A stretch of 64,000 nucleotides of DNA from Mariniflexile sp044335535. Lineage in GTDB: Bacteria; Bacteroidota; Bacteroidia; Flavobacteriales; Flavobacteriaceae. The stretch is from the NCBI RefSeq assembly GCF_044335535.1, contig NZ_JBIQVZ010000002.1, positions 682,001-746,000 on the forward strand. The letters are read 5' to 3'. The notes under the pieces were generated by a model. That model searched no databases. It saw nothing but the letters and a program-made list of their open reading frames with translations, and was not told the origin of the DNA. The translations under genes were made by a program, and so were the position numbers. This document shows positions 25,830-35,073 of this stretch, piece by piece. The first letter of the stretch is position 1; each line of letters begins with the position of its first letter.

Positions 25830-26690
25830 CTACTTTATAGCTTTTAAGCTTAAATCCATATTATGGACAGAATGCGTTAATGCACCCGATGAAATAAAGT
25901 TCACACCACACTCTGCATAATGTCTAATGGTTGTTTCGTTAATATTTCCAGACGATTCGGTCAGACAGGTATCACCTATCATTTTTACGGCTTTCTTGGT
26001 ATCTTCATAATCAAAATTGTCAAGCAAAATCCTATAAATACCATCGTTTTTCAGAATCTCTTCAACTTCGCTTAAATTTCTGGCTTCAACCATTATTTTT
26101 AAATCTTTCCCCGTATCTTTTAAATATTGTTTGCTCATTTCAATAGCTTTGGTAATGCCTCCAGCAAAATCAATATGGTTATCTTTTAGCATGATCATAT
26201 CGTACAATGCAAACCTGTGGTTTTCGCCACCACCAATTTTAACAGCCCATTTTTCTAACACACGAATTCCCGGAGTTGTTTTTCTAGTATCCAAAATCTT
26301 GGTTTTAGTACCTTTTAATAAATCTACAAACATTTTGGTTTTTGTAGCAATGGCACTCATACGCTGCATGGCGTTTAATACGGTACGTTCCGCTTTTAAT
26401 ATAGATTGCGCCGAACCTTCTACATACATAACCACATCACCATAAGTCACTTCTGAACCATCTTCTATTAGAACTTCTAACTTCAAATTTTTGTCAACAT
26501 AAGCAAAAACCTTTTTAGCAAAGTTAACACCTCCAATAATGCCTTTGTCTTTCACCAAAAGTTTAGCTTTCCCTCTGGCATTATCAGGAATACATGCCAA
26601 TGAACTATGATCGCCGTCTCCAACATCTTCCCTAATGGCATTAGATATTATTGACTTGACTTCTTGATCAAATTGCTCTTGTGTTATCAT
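25830..26690 (-). CDS. nadC: Nicotinate-nucleotide diphosphorylase (carboxylating)
   Basis: Quinolinate phosphoribosyltransferase, which makes nicotinate mononucleotide from quinolinate and PRPP in de novo NAD synthesis. The start is placed at ATG 26690 (MITQEQFDQEV), giving 286 residues, the usual size; 34 further upstream codons are open but unlike the family. Motifs: EDVGDGDHSS, ERTVLNAMQRMSAIAT, DTRKTTPGIRVLEKWAV, GGGENHRFALYDMIMLKDNH and the C-terminal SSGALTHSVHNMDLSLK. It is divergent from rlmH. Confidence 0.93.
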   Translation of the reverse strand: MITQEQFDQEVKSIISNAIREDVGDGDHSSLACIPDNARGKAKLLVKDKGIIGGVNFAKKVFAYVDKNLKLEVLIEDGSEVTYGDVVMYVEGSAQSILKAERTVLNAMQRMSAIATKTKMFVDLLKGTKTKILDTRKTTPGIRVLEKWAVKIGGGENHRFALYDMIMLKDNHIDFAGGITKAIEMSKQYLKDTGKDLKIMVEARNLSEVEEILKNDGIYRILLDNFDYEDTKKAVKMIGDTCLTESSGNINETTIRHYAECGVNFISSGALTHSVHNMDLSLKAIK

Positions 26691-26818
26691 AATATAAGGT
26701 TGATTTGCCACAAAAATAAGAAATAGATTTACTTTATTTAATTTTACAATTACGAATTTTCTAAATTTTTCATATTTAAATTCATTATTCATAATTACTA
26801 AATGCTAATTTTGCCATT

Positions 26819-27292
26819 ATGACCATCAAACTTATTGCTATAGGAAAAACAGATAATAACGATTTAAAATCGTTAGTGAATGATTACACCAAACGATTAG
26901 GTTTTTATATTAAGTTTTCAATTGATATTATTCCCGATATAAAAAATGTTAAAAATTTAAGCGAAGATCAGCAAAAACAAAAAGAAGGCGAACTTATTTT
27001 AAACAAACTAAACGCTACCGACGTCTTAATTTTACTTGATGAAAATGGAAAACAGCAAGACTCGGTTGCTTTTTCTGAATATTTACAAAAACACATGAAT
27101 TCTGGTATAAAACAATTGGTTTTTGTTATTGGTGGCCCTTATGGGTTTTCACAGGAAGTTTATAACAAAGCAAATGGGAAACTATCATTATCTAAAATGA
27201 CATTTTCCCATCAAATGATTCGCTTATTTTTTATCGAGCAGCTTTATAGAGGGTTTACCATTTTAAAAAATGAACCCTACCACCATAGATAA
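26819..27292 (+). CDS. rlmH: 23S rRNA pseudouridine(1915) N3-methyltransferase RlmH
   Basis: A 157-residue SPOUT methyltransferase acting on pseudouridine 1915 of 23S rRNA. The knotted SAM site shows VLILLDENGKQQDSVAF, FVIGGPYGFSQEV and the C-terminal LSKMTFSHQMIRLFFIEQLYR with YHHR at the end. A TAnnTTTG element (26806-26813) is only 5 nt from the ATG. Convergent with the HPF gene. Confidence 0.95.
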   Translation: MTIKLIAIGKTDNNDLKSLVNDYTKRLGFYIKFSIDIIPDIKNVKNLSEDQQKQKEGELILNKLNATDVLILLDENGKQQDSVAFSEYLQKHMNSGIKQLVFVIGGPYGFSQEVYNKANGKLSLSKMTFSHQMIRLFFIEQLYRGFTILKNEPYHHR

Positions 27293-27354
27293 TTAATGAT
27301 GAATGATTAGTGATCAATGATGAATAATTTTTTCACTTTACATTGTTAATTGAC

Positions 27355-27654
27355 TTAGTATGTTTTAAAAACTTCTTTTCGCTTTTTTAATTGACGTTCT
27401 AAATCATTAATAGTTTCTCTCACAGCTACTTCAAAATTTCGTTCGGTTGATGTAGCAAAAATTCTAGGTCCTGGCAAACTTAGTTCTATATTACATATTT
27501 TGCCAGTATCGTGCTTATTTTCGTCTTGTTTAAAATACACGGTGGCACTTATTAAAAACTCATATTTATTGAATAAGCTTTTTAGTTTTTCTTCTGTAAA
27601 AGCTGAAAGGGTTTCGCTTACATCGACATCTACGTATTGAAAATTTACGGTCAT
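27355..27654 (-). CDS. Ribosome hibernation-promoting factor, HPF/YfiA family (short form)
   Basis: A 99-residue HPF/RaiA-type protein that binds the 30S decoding region in stationary phase. The beta-alpha-beta-beta-beta-alpha pattern is visible: FQYVDVDVSETLSAFTEEKL, SATVYFKQDENKHDTGK, CNIELSLPGPRIFA and the final helix EVAVRETINDLERQLKKRK. It lacks the C-terminal dimerisation domain of long HPF, so it is a short-form protein. Monocistronic, divergent from rdgB. Confidence 0.9.
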   Translation of the reverse strand: MTVNFQYVDVDVSETLSAFTEEKLKSLFNKYEFLISATVYFKQDENKHDTGKICNIELSLPGPRIFATSTERNFEVAVRETINDLERQLKKRKEVFKTY

Positions 27655-27776
27655 ATTTATTTGTTTTATTATTTTATAAACTTAAAATAACCATCTTATT
27701 TTTTTAATGATTATTATCAGGTAAAATACAAATTTTTAAAATGAATCCTATTAATTTTGGCATAAACTTAAAAATA

Positions 27777-28349
27777 ATGAAAATCGTTTTCGCTACCAAT
27801 AATTTAAATAAGCTCAAAGAAGTACAAGTTTTAATACCTAATCATATTAAACTACTTAGTTTAAAAGACATTGATTTTTTTGAAGACATTCCAGAAACCC
27901 AAAACACTATTGAAGGGAACGCTATTCAAAAAGCAAGTTATATCAAAGAAAACTACGGTTTTGATTGTTTTGCTGACGATACTGGATTAGAAGTTGACGC
28001 CTTAAATGGGGAGCCTGGTGTATTTTCGGCACGTTATGCTGGTGAACAACGAAATGCCAACGATAATATGGATAAATTATTGGATGCATTAAAAGACAAT
28101 CCCAATAGAAACGCCCAATTCAAAACAGTCATCGCCTTACAACTAAACAACAAACAATATATATTTACAGGTATTTGTAAAGGAGAGATAACAAAAACAA
28201 GACAGGGTGAACAAGGTTTTGGTTACGATCCTATTTTTAAACCCAAAGGCTACCAAAATACGTTTGCCGAAATGGATTTAAGCCTAAAAAACAGTATTGG
28301 ACATCGCGGTAAAGCAGTAGCTCAACTAGTTGCTTTTTTAAATTCGTAA
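27777..28349 (+). CDS. rdgB: Non-canonical purine NTP diphosphatase (RdgB/HAM1)
   Basis: A 190-residue pyrophosphatase that removes ITP, dITP and XTP. The start is ATG 27777 (MKIVFATNNLNKLKEV), matching the family N-terminus; a further ATG at 27741 would add 12 unconserved residues. Motifs: the substrate segment TNNLNK, FADDTGLEVDALNGEPGVFSA-type active-site stretch (about 65-85), GFGYDPIFKPKG and the C-terminal NSIGHRGKAV. Confidence 0.93.
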   Translation: MKIVFATNNLNKLKEVQVLIPNHIKLLSLKDIDFFEDIPETQNTIEGNAIQKASYIKENYGFDCFADDTGLEVDALNGEPGVFSARYAGEQRNANDNMDKLLDALKDNPNRNAQFKTVIALQLNNKQYIFTGICKGEITKTRQGEQGFGYDPIFKPKGYQNTFAEMDLSLKNSIGHRGKAVAQLVAFLNS

Positions 28350-28419
28350 CCTATAAAAAATCATTATAAAATTTAACAATACTATTGGTTGTTAATATTC
28401 TTTATGTTACTTTTAAATT

Positions 28420-30639
28420 ATGACAGAGGAAGAAATTGGAAAAGAAAATGCAACCATTACCAAAGCCTACAAAGAGTTATTAAAAGTTAGTTATACCACC
28501 CTTACTAACGATGATAAAAAATTAATTCGAAAAGCTTTTGAAGTTGCCTTAGACGGACATAAAAATCAGCGCAGGAAGTCTGGTGAAGCTTATATATTTC
28601 ACCCCATTGCTGTTGCCAAAATTGTAGCGCAAGAAATTGGATTGGATGCTACTTCCATTGCTGCTGCATTACTACATGATGTGGTTGAAGATAGTCCTGA
28701 TTATGAAATTGCCGATATTGAAAAACTATTTGGAAAAACTGTAGCAACCATTGTTGATGGCCTTACAAAAATTTCATCATTAAGTAAAGAAAAAGACATG
28801 AACGTGTCTTTACAAGCTGAAAATTTTCGAAAAATGCTGCTTACACTTAATGACGATGTTCGTGTTATCATTATAAAAATCGCAGACCGTTTGCACAATA
28901 TGCAGACCATGGACTCAATGCGTTCAGACAAACAAGAAAAAATAGCCTCTGAAACTCTATATATTTATGCGCCTTTAGCACATCGTATTGGACTTTACAA
29001 TATTAAAACCAAACTGGAGGACTTAAGTTTAAAATATACCGAACCAGATGTTTATAATGACATTTTACACAAAATAAAAGAAAGCAAAGAAGAACAAGAC
29101 CTTTATATAGCACAATTTAGTGAGGTTATAAAAAACTCTTTGGATAAAGAAAATTTAGCATATACTATAAAAGGACGCCCTAAATCAATTTTTTCCATCA
29201 GAAAAAAAATGCTCAAGCAAGGTGTTTCTTTCGATGAAGTTTATGATAAGTTTGCTATTAGAATAATCTATGAAAGCGATCCTTCATCTGAAAAATTTTT
29301 AGCTTGGAAAATTTATTCTATAGTTACCGATCATTTTAGACCCAACCCCATTCGTCTTCGCGATTGGATTTCATCACCAAAATCTACAGGTTACGAAGCA
29401 TTACACATTACCGTAATGGGTCCTAAAGGGCGTTGGGTAGAAGTACAGATACGTAGCGAACGCATGAACGAAATTGCCGAGAAAGGATATGCGGCCCACT
29501 ATAAATACAAACAAGAAAACGAAAAAGAAGATAATCTAGAAGACTGGATAAACAAACTGCAAGAGGCACTGGAAAACCCTGAAACCAATGCCGTGGATTT
29601 TGTTGAACAATTCAAACTTAATTTATACTCAAAAGAAATCTTTGTTTTCACACCGGCCGGCGAATTAAAATCGTTACCCAAAGGTGCTACCTCATTAGAT
29701 TTTGCATTCAACATACATACCGAAGTGGGTATGAAAACCCGCGGCGCTAAAGTAAATGGTAAATTAGTCCCATTAAATCATGTCCTTCAAAGTGGCGACC
29801 AGGTAGACATTTTAACATCGGAAATGGCTAAACCAAATGCAAACTGGCTAGACTATGCCACTACAGCAAGAGCCAGAAGCAAAATCAAATCTGCCTTAAA
29901 AGAAGACAAAAAACGCATTGGCGAAGAAGGAAAAGAAGTATTAAGACGCAAATTAAAACAGTTAAAAATCAACCTTAATGAAGCGTCTATAAACGAATTA
30001 GTGAACTTTTTTAAACTTAAAACGAGTTTAGATTTGTTTTACAGAGTAGGCATTGGCACTATAGACAACAACATGCTTAAAGACTATGCGTCTTCTAGAA
30101 GTAATGCTTTAATGAGTTTTATTAAAAGTAAAATCTCTAAAAAAACACCCATAAAAAAAGAGGAGATTGAAAAAGATGAAGTAACCACTAATTACGATTC
30201 TTTAGTCTTTGGAAAAGAAGAAGAAAAATTAGACTATAAGCTAGCTAGTTGCTGTAACCCAATTCCTGGTGATGATGTTTTTGGGTTTTTAACAGTTTCA
30301 GAAGGTATTAAAGTTCATAAAAAAAACTGCCCAAATGCATTAAGTTTGCAATCTAATTATGCCTATAGAATTATGCTTGCAAAATGGATCGATTCCTCGC
30401 AACAGGAATTTTTAGCTCAAATTGTAATTACGGGCATAGACCATATAGGATTGGTAAACGACATTACTAAAATAATTTCAGAGAACATGCATGTAAACAT
30501 GAAAAGTATTAGTTTTGAAAGTGACGGTGGTGTGTTTTCAGGAAAAATTAACCTAGTAGTAAAAAATAATACCCTTTTAAAAAAGCTCTTAGATAAACTT
30601 AAAAAAATTAATGGTATAGATAAGGTTACTAGACTGTAA
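28420..30639 (+). CDS. Bifunctional (p)ppGpp synthetase/hydrolase, RelA/SpoT family
   Basis: A 739-residue long RSH protein setting the stringent-response alarmone level. Domains in order: HD hydrolase (about 45-200, H61, H86-D87 in ALLHDVVEDS), synthetase (about 240-370; GRPKSIFSIRKKM, STGYEALHITV), TGS (about 405-470; EIFVFTPAGELKSLPKGA), a helical and zinc-finger-like region with LASCCNPIPGDDVFGF, and a C-terminal ACT domain (about 665-739). The hydrolase motif looks intact, which favours a SpoT/Rel-like bifunctional enzyme. The Fur-type gene follows after 26 nt and purA after that. Confidence 0.94.
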   Translation: MTEEEIGKENATITKAYKELLKVSYTTLTNDDKKLIRKAFEVALDGHKNQRRKSGEAYIFHPIAVAKIVAQEIGLDATSIAAALLHDVVEDSPDYEIADIEKLFGKTVATIVDGLTKISSLSKEKDMNVSLQAENFRKMLLTLNDDVRVIIIKIADRLHNMQTMDSMRSDKQEKIASETLYIYAPLAHRIGLYNIKTKLEDLSLKYTEPDVYNDILHKIKESKEEQDLYIAQFSEVIKNSLDKENLAYTIKGRPKSIFSIRKKMLKQGVSFDEVYDKFAIRIIYESDPSSEKFLAWKIYSIVTDHFRPNPIRLRDWISSPKSTGYEALHITVMGPKGRWVEVQIRSERMNEIAEKGYAAHYKYKQENEKEDNLEDWINKLQEALENPETNAVDFVEQFKLNLYSKEIFVFTPAGELKSLPKGATSLDFAFNIHTEVGMKTRGAKVNGKLVPLNHVLQSGDQVDILTSEMAKPNANWLDYATTARARSKIKSALKEDKKRIGEEGKEVLRRKLKQLKINLNEASINELVNFFKLKTSLDLFYRVGIGTIDNNMLKDYASSRSNALMSFIKSKISKKTPIKKEEIEKDEVTTNYDSLVFGKEEEKLDYKLASCCNPIPGDDVFGFLTVSEGIKVHKKNCPNALSLQSNYAYRIMLAKWIDSSQQEFLAQIVITGIDHIGLVNDITKIISENMHVNMKSISFESDGGVFSGKINLVVKNNTLLKKLLDKLKKINGIDKVTRL

Positions 30640-30665
30640 AAAATGTGTAAATTTGCGACGAAATT

Positions 30666-31118
30666 ATGGATGAAAACGTAGAAACAAAAAATCAAGAGAT
30701 AGTAAAAAGTGTTTTTACTAACTTTTTAGAAAACAACGGACACCGAAAAACGCCCGAACGATACGCTATACTGCAAGAAGTTTATAATAACAAAGAACAC
30801 TTCGATATAGAATCACTATATCTTAGCATGAAAAACAAAAAGTATCGTGTATCTCGCGCAACACTATACAATACCATAGAATTGCTTCTTGAATGTAAAC
30901 TGGTTAGAAAGCACCAATTTGGTCAAAATCAAGCACATTACGAAAAATCTTATTTTGATAGACAACATGACCATGTGATACTAACCGATACTGGTGAAGT
31001 TATAGAGTTTTGCGACCCACGAATACAATCCATCAAAAAAACCATCGAAGAAGTTTTCGATATTGAAATTAATAATCATTCACTTTATTTCTACGGGAAT
31101 AGAAAATCAACTAAATAA
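30666..31118 (+). CDS. Fur-family transcriptional regulator
   Basis: A 150-residue winged-helix metalloregulator. The DNA-binding part shows GHRKTPERYAILQEVYNN, HFDIESLYL and YRVSRATLYNTIELLLE (about 20-85). The dimerisation domain has the metal-binding histidine cluster DRQHDHVIL and a later EVIEFCDPRI. The paired CxxC cysteines of zinc-structured Fur proteins are absent (TDTGEV stands in the usual place). It could be Fur proper or a PerR/Zur relative; the sequence alone does not decide. It begins 26 nt after the RelA/SpoT gene and ends 12 nt before purA. Confidence 0.88.
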   Translation: MDENVETKNQEIVKSVFTNFLENNGHRKTPERYAILQEVYNNKEHFDIESLYLSMKNKKYRVSRATLYNTIELLLECKLVRKHQFGQNQAHYEKSYFDRQHDHVILTDTGEVIEFCDPRIQSIKKTIEEVFDIEINNHSLYFYGNRKSTK

Positions 31119-31130
31119 CTAATTTTTACA

Positions 31131-32408
31131 ATGGCAGTAGATTTACTACTAGGACTACAATGGGGAGACGAAGGCAAAGGAAAAATCGTTGACGTACTTA
31201 CCTCTAACTACAATATTATTGCACGTTTTCAAGGCGGTCCAAATGCAGGACATACACTGGTTTTTAATGGACAAAAACACGTTTTACATACCATTCCATC
31301 TGGAATTTTTCACGATGGCACTACCAATTTAGTAGGTAACGGTGTCGTAATAGATCCTGTGATTTTTAAAGGGGAATTAGCCAAACTTGAAGCTCAAAAT
31401 GTAGATTACAGAAAGTCTTTAGTTATTTCTAGAAAAGCACACATTATTTTACCAACACATCGCTTATTGGATGCTGCCAGTGAAGCCTCTAAAGGAAAAG
31501 CTAAAATCGGCTCAACTTTAAAAGGGATTGGCCCCACATACATGGATAAAACCGGCAGAAACGGGCTTCGTGTGGGCGATTTGGAATTAAGCGACTGGAA
31601 AGAGCGTTATAGAGCATTGGCCGATAAGCACGAATCTATGATTGCTTTTTACAACGTAGATATTGAATATAATTTAGCGGAGCTTGAAACAGAATTCTTT
31701 AAAGCTATTGAAGTTTTAAAATCATTAAAGTTTATAGATTCAGAAGAATACATTTACCAAGCACAAAAATCTGGAAAAACTATTTTAGCTGAAGGTGCCC
31801 AAGGCTCGTTATTGGATATCGATTTTGGAACCTATCCATTTGTAACATCCAGCAACACCACTGCCGCTGGTGCTTGTACTGGTTTAGGCGTGGCACCAAA
31901 CCAAATTGGTGAGGTTTTTGGCATTTTTAAAGCGTATACCACACGTGTTGGTTCTGGACCATTCCCTACCGAATTATTTGATGAAGATGGTGCAACCATG
32001 AGTCGTGTCGGTAACGAATTTGGAGCAACCACAGGCCGCCCAAGACGTTGTGGCTGGTTAGATTTAGTAGCCTTAAAATACGCTTGTCAAGTTAATGGTG
32101 TGACCCAATTAATGATGATGAAAGGTGATGTGCTTTCTGGGTTTAAAACCTTAAAAGTTTGTACCGCTTACAAATATAAAGGTGAGGTTATCTCACATTT
32201 CCCTTACAACATTGAACCAGAAAATGTAGAACCTATTTATACAGAGGTTGATGGTTGGGCAGAAGACTTAACTGAAATGTCTGATGCTACACAAATTCCA
32301 AAAGCATTAAACGAATATATTGAGTTTTTAGAAAAAGAACTTGAAATTCCTATTACCATAGTTTCTGTTGGTCCTGATAGGAAACAGACTATTTTTAGGA
32401 AAAACTAA
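31131..32408 (+). CDS. purA: Adenylosuccinate synthase
   Basis: Catalyses GTP-dependent conversion of IMP and aspartate to adenylosuccinate, the first AMP-specific step. The 425-residue length is normal. Motifs: GLQWGDEGKGKIVD at the N-terminus, FQGGPNAGHTLVF, GIGPTYMDKTGRNGLR, LAEGAQGSLLDIDFGTYPFV (catalytic region) and TTGRPRRCGWLDL near the C-terminal third. It follows the RelA/SpoT and Fur-type genes closely and ends at a hairpin terminator. Confidence 0.96.
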   Translation: MAVDLLLGLQWGDEGKGKIVDVLTSNYNIIARFQGGPNAGHTLVFNGQKHVLHTIPSGIFHDGTTNLVGNGVVIDPVIFKGELAKLEAQNVDYRKSLVISRKAHIILPTHRLLDAASEASKGKAKIGSTLKGIGPTYMDKTGRNGLRVGDLELSDWKERYRALADKHESMIAFYNVDIEYNLAELETEFFKAIEVLKSLKFIDSEEYIYQAQKSGKTILAEGAQGSLLDIDFGTYPFVTSSNTTAAGACTGLGVAPNQIGEVFGIFKAYTTRVGSGPFPTELFDEDGATMSRVGNEFGATTGRPRRCGWLDLVALKYACQVNGVTQLMMMKGDVLSGFKTLKVCTAYKYKGEVISHFPYNIEPENVEPIYTEVDGWAEDLTEMSDATQIPKALNEYIEFLEKELEIPITIVSVGPDRKQTIFRKN

Positions 32409-32436
32409 TTAAGTTTTAATTTACTTCAAATATAAC

Positions 32437-32464
32437 AAAAGACTACTGTTTTAAGTAGTCTTTT
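32437..32464 (+). terminator. Terminator after purA
   Basis: An 11-bp stem AAAAGACTACT / AGTAGTCTTTT around a short loop, followed by more T residues. The T-tract runs into a TATATTTG element (32469-32476) just before the next gene. Confidence 0.85.
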
Positions 32465-32480
32465 TCTTTATATTTGTTTT

Positions 32481-33584
32481 ATGAATTACTTAAATTTAAA
32501 CATTTTTAATATTGTAATACTTGTAGGTATTATCCATGGGTTTATTTTTAGTCTAGTAATAGCTTTTAATAAAAAATTACACTCTAAAGCAAATTACTTT
32601 TTAGTGCTTACAATTTTAGCACTTGCCTTTAGTAATTTACAATACTGGGTTATGGATACAGGGTTAATAAACAGGTCTGTTTACGATAGACACCATCTGC
32701 TTTTTATCCCTTTTGAATTTTTAATACTTCCTTTCTTCTACTTTTTTGTTAAAAGCTATCTCGATAACCCAGTTAGGCTAAATGAAAAAATACTCTTGTA
32801 TAGCCCTTTTATTTTATGCATGCTTTACTTGGGTATTAAAGACGTACTACAAATAGATATAAAACTTGCAAAAACTATAAATTTAATTATTGAATATGCT
32901 TCAATTCTTCTATCAACTATCATTGTTTTGCTAATTTTTAAAGTTTTAAACAAATATGAAAAGTCACATTCCAAACCTGTACTTTCTAATATAAAAATTA
33001 AAACCAAATGGTTAAAAAATCTTTTGTATTTAGGGTTGGTTATTATTTTAATTTGGTTTGTTTCTATTAGCTTTTTAGAAACCACAACAAGTAGAGGTTT
33101 TTATATTTTCTATCCACTATGGATAAGTATAACTCTTATAATTTACTGGATAGGTTATACTGCTATTATCCAAAAACAAATTTTTATTGATAGAAAAGAA
33201 ATAAGAGCTAAAAAAGAAAACATACTAAAAGTTAAAACGAACAAAACAACATATAATAAAATTGACACCTTAATTAACGATTCAAAATTGCATTTAAATC
33301 CTGCGTTATCATTACAAACACTTTCTCAAGAACTTAATTTAAGTGAAGGCTACATATCACAACTTATAAACAAAAATTCGAATTTAAATTTTAATGACTA
33401 TATAAATTCATTGCGTGTTAATGATGCTAAAGAGATGTTGGTAGATAACCAATACGATAATTACACAATTATATCTATTGGTTTAGAAGCTGGTTTTAAC
33501 TCTAAATCCAGTTTTTATACAGCATTTAAAAAGTTTACAGGCAAAACACCTCTTGAATACAAAAAAGATATCCGAAATCTTTAA
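32481..33584 (+). CDS. Membrane-anchored AraC-family transcriptional regulator
   Basis: A 367-residue protein. The N-terminal two thirds (about 1-240) hold seven hydrophobic segments (for example IVILVGIIHGFIFSLVIAF, FLILPFFYFFVKSYL), an arrangement found in Bacteroidota 7TM-AraC regulators. The C-terminal ~100 residues are an AraC/XylS double helix-turn-helix (LSLQTLSQELNLSEGYISQL, and YTIISIGLEAGFNSKSSFYT followed by FKKFTGKTPLEYKK). It would sense a signal at the membrane and bind DNA from there. Its position immediately upstream of the lipoprotein cassette makes that cassette its likely target, by inference. Confidence 0.85.
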   Translation: MNYLNLNIFNIVILVGIIHGFIFSLVIAFNKKLHSKANYFLVLTILALAFSNLQYWVMDTGLINRSVYDRHHLLFIPFEFLILPFFYFFVKSYLDNPVRLNEKILLYSPFILCMLYLGIKDVLQIDIKLAKTINLIIEYASILLSTIIVLLIFKVLNKYEKSHSKPVLSNIKIKTKWLKNLLYLGLVIILIWFVSISFLETTTSRGFYIFYPLWISITLIIYWIGYTAIIQKQIFIDRKEIRAKKENILKVKTNKTTYNKIDTLINDSKLHLNPALSLQTLSQELNLSEGYISQLINKNSNLNFNDYINSLRVNDAKEMLVDNQYDNYTIISIGLEAGFNSKSSFYTAFKKFTGKTPLEYKKDIRNL

Positions 33585-33664
33585 CTTTACAAGAAATCAG
33601 GACTTCATACGATTAAAACTACATTAATATTGTTTCATAAATAAATAACCATACCAAAAAAATC

Positions 33665-35047
33665 ATGAAACAACAATTATTAAAACTTGTGCTTTTACTT
33701 ATTATTTCAATTTCTTTAATTAATTGCAATAAAGAAGAAGTCCGTCAAACATCATTAAATGATATCCAACAAATTCAAGGTGGATTCACTTTAGAAAACT
33801 TTAACGACCCTTATATAAAAGAAAATTTAATTGTAGATTGGAATGATTTCAATACAAACCCTGAGGACAGTATTACTATTTATGAATATAACACGTCTTT
33901 TAAAGTAAAAAGAACTTTAGAAAACGACAATCAATTATTCAAAGTTAAATATAAAATACTAGCTGTTAAAGACAGCTTAGAGAATTGGTCTTTTGAACTG
34001 ATTAAATTTTTGGCCAACAATGACAGGTCTTTAAATAATACATCCTATTTTTATCCTAGTACATTCTCTGGCACATTGTATCATTATAACTTAAAAGGAG
34101 AGACAGTAAAATTAAAAGCATATGAAGATGGCGAATTAATACATGAATTAGACCCTAACAAGCCAAACATTAATAGTGCGCAGTCAAAGTACGACATAAA
34201 AAATCTTTCTAATGTGGACGCTGACCCTGATGGAACTGGGGGCATCTATATTCTGGTAACTACAATTCATTATACCGATTGGTACGCCAATAATCAAGGA
34301 GGCACTACATTATATTATACGCACTCTGTTCATAATTACACTACTTACGAGTATGTTTATGTTCCTAGTAGCACAAGTAGTTATACAACAAGTTTGCATA
34401 GCCATACAAGTCCTCAATTTGGCAGTTCGGGTGGTGGAACAAATAATCATGATCATGAGGTGATTTTAGATGAAGAAGTTATTGTTGAAGGACCTGATAA
34501 ACCAATTACCAATATGGCAGATTATTTAAAATGTTTAGATCCTACACAGAGTGCAACGTTAACAATTTATGTTAATGAGCCAGATAATAATTCCACCAAT
34601 CTCTTAGGTCCAGATGGTGTAGGACATACTTTTGTCTCAATTCAACAAGGCAATAATATTGCTTCTTTTGGTTTCTACCCAGTTTATGGCATTCCTAGTC
34701 TAATTACTCCTGTTGACGGCGTTATGGGTGATAACAGTAATACAGAATATGATGTCAGTTTAACTATTAACAATGTCTCTCCAAGTAACCTACAGAAAAT
34801 AATTAATCGTGCTATTAGCTATTCAATTTCAGATTATAGTTTAGAACAACAAAACTGTACCGACATGGGAATTGATTTAGGTAATTTAGCAGGTTTGCCA
34901 ATACCCGAATGTAATGCAAACCCTATATATTTTTATGGCTCTACTCCTGGTAGATTGGGCGAATATATAAGAAATTTAAGCTCACCTCCATCAGGTGTAA
35001 CTCGAAACACAAATGGAGGTAATTCACCAAGCAATAATTGTAATTAA
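33665..35047 (+). CDS. Lipoprotein with possible permuted papain-like C-terminal domain
   Basis: A 460-residue protein of unknown function. The signal peptide ends with a lipobox (SLINCNKEE, Cys21). The first ~200 residues resemble Bacteroidota lipoprotein spacers. Residues about 225-270 are a Ser/Thr/Tyr/His-rich low-complexity stretch. The C-terminal part holds GVGHTFVSIQQG with H321, FGFYPVYG, and QQNCTDMGIDLGN with C398. A His segment preceding a Cys segment is the order seen in circularly permuted papain-like folds (LRAT, YiiX, PPPDE types); this reading is inference from pattern only. The gene is followed 26 nt later by a small membrane protein and then an M23-like protein. Confidence 0.6.
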   Translation: MKQQLLKLVLLLIISISLINCNKEEVRQTSLNDIQQIQGGFTLENFNDPYIKENLIVDWNDFNTNPEDSITIYEYNTSFKVKRTLENDNQLFKVKYKILAVKDSLENWSFELIKFLANNDRSLNNTSYFYPSTFSGTLYHYNLKGETVKLKAYEDGELIHELDPNKPNINSAQSKYDIKNLSNVDADPDGTGGIYILVTTIHYTDWYANNQGGTTLYYTHSVHNYTTYEYVYVPSSTSSYTTSLHSHTSPQFGSSGGGTNNHDHEVILDEEVIVEGPDKPITNMADYLKCLDPTQSATLTIYVNEPDNNSTNLLGPDGVGHTFVSIQQGNNIASFGFYPVYGIPSLITPVDGVMGDNSNTEYDVSLTINNVSPSNLQKIINRAISYSISDYSLEQQNCTDMGIDLGNLAGLPIPECNANPIYFYGSTPGRLGEYIRNLSSPPSGVTRNTNGGNSPSNNCN

Positions 35048-35073
35048 TTACATATTTAAAACTAACTTATAAA

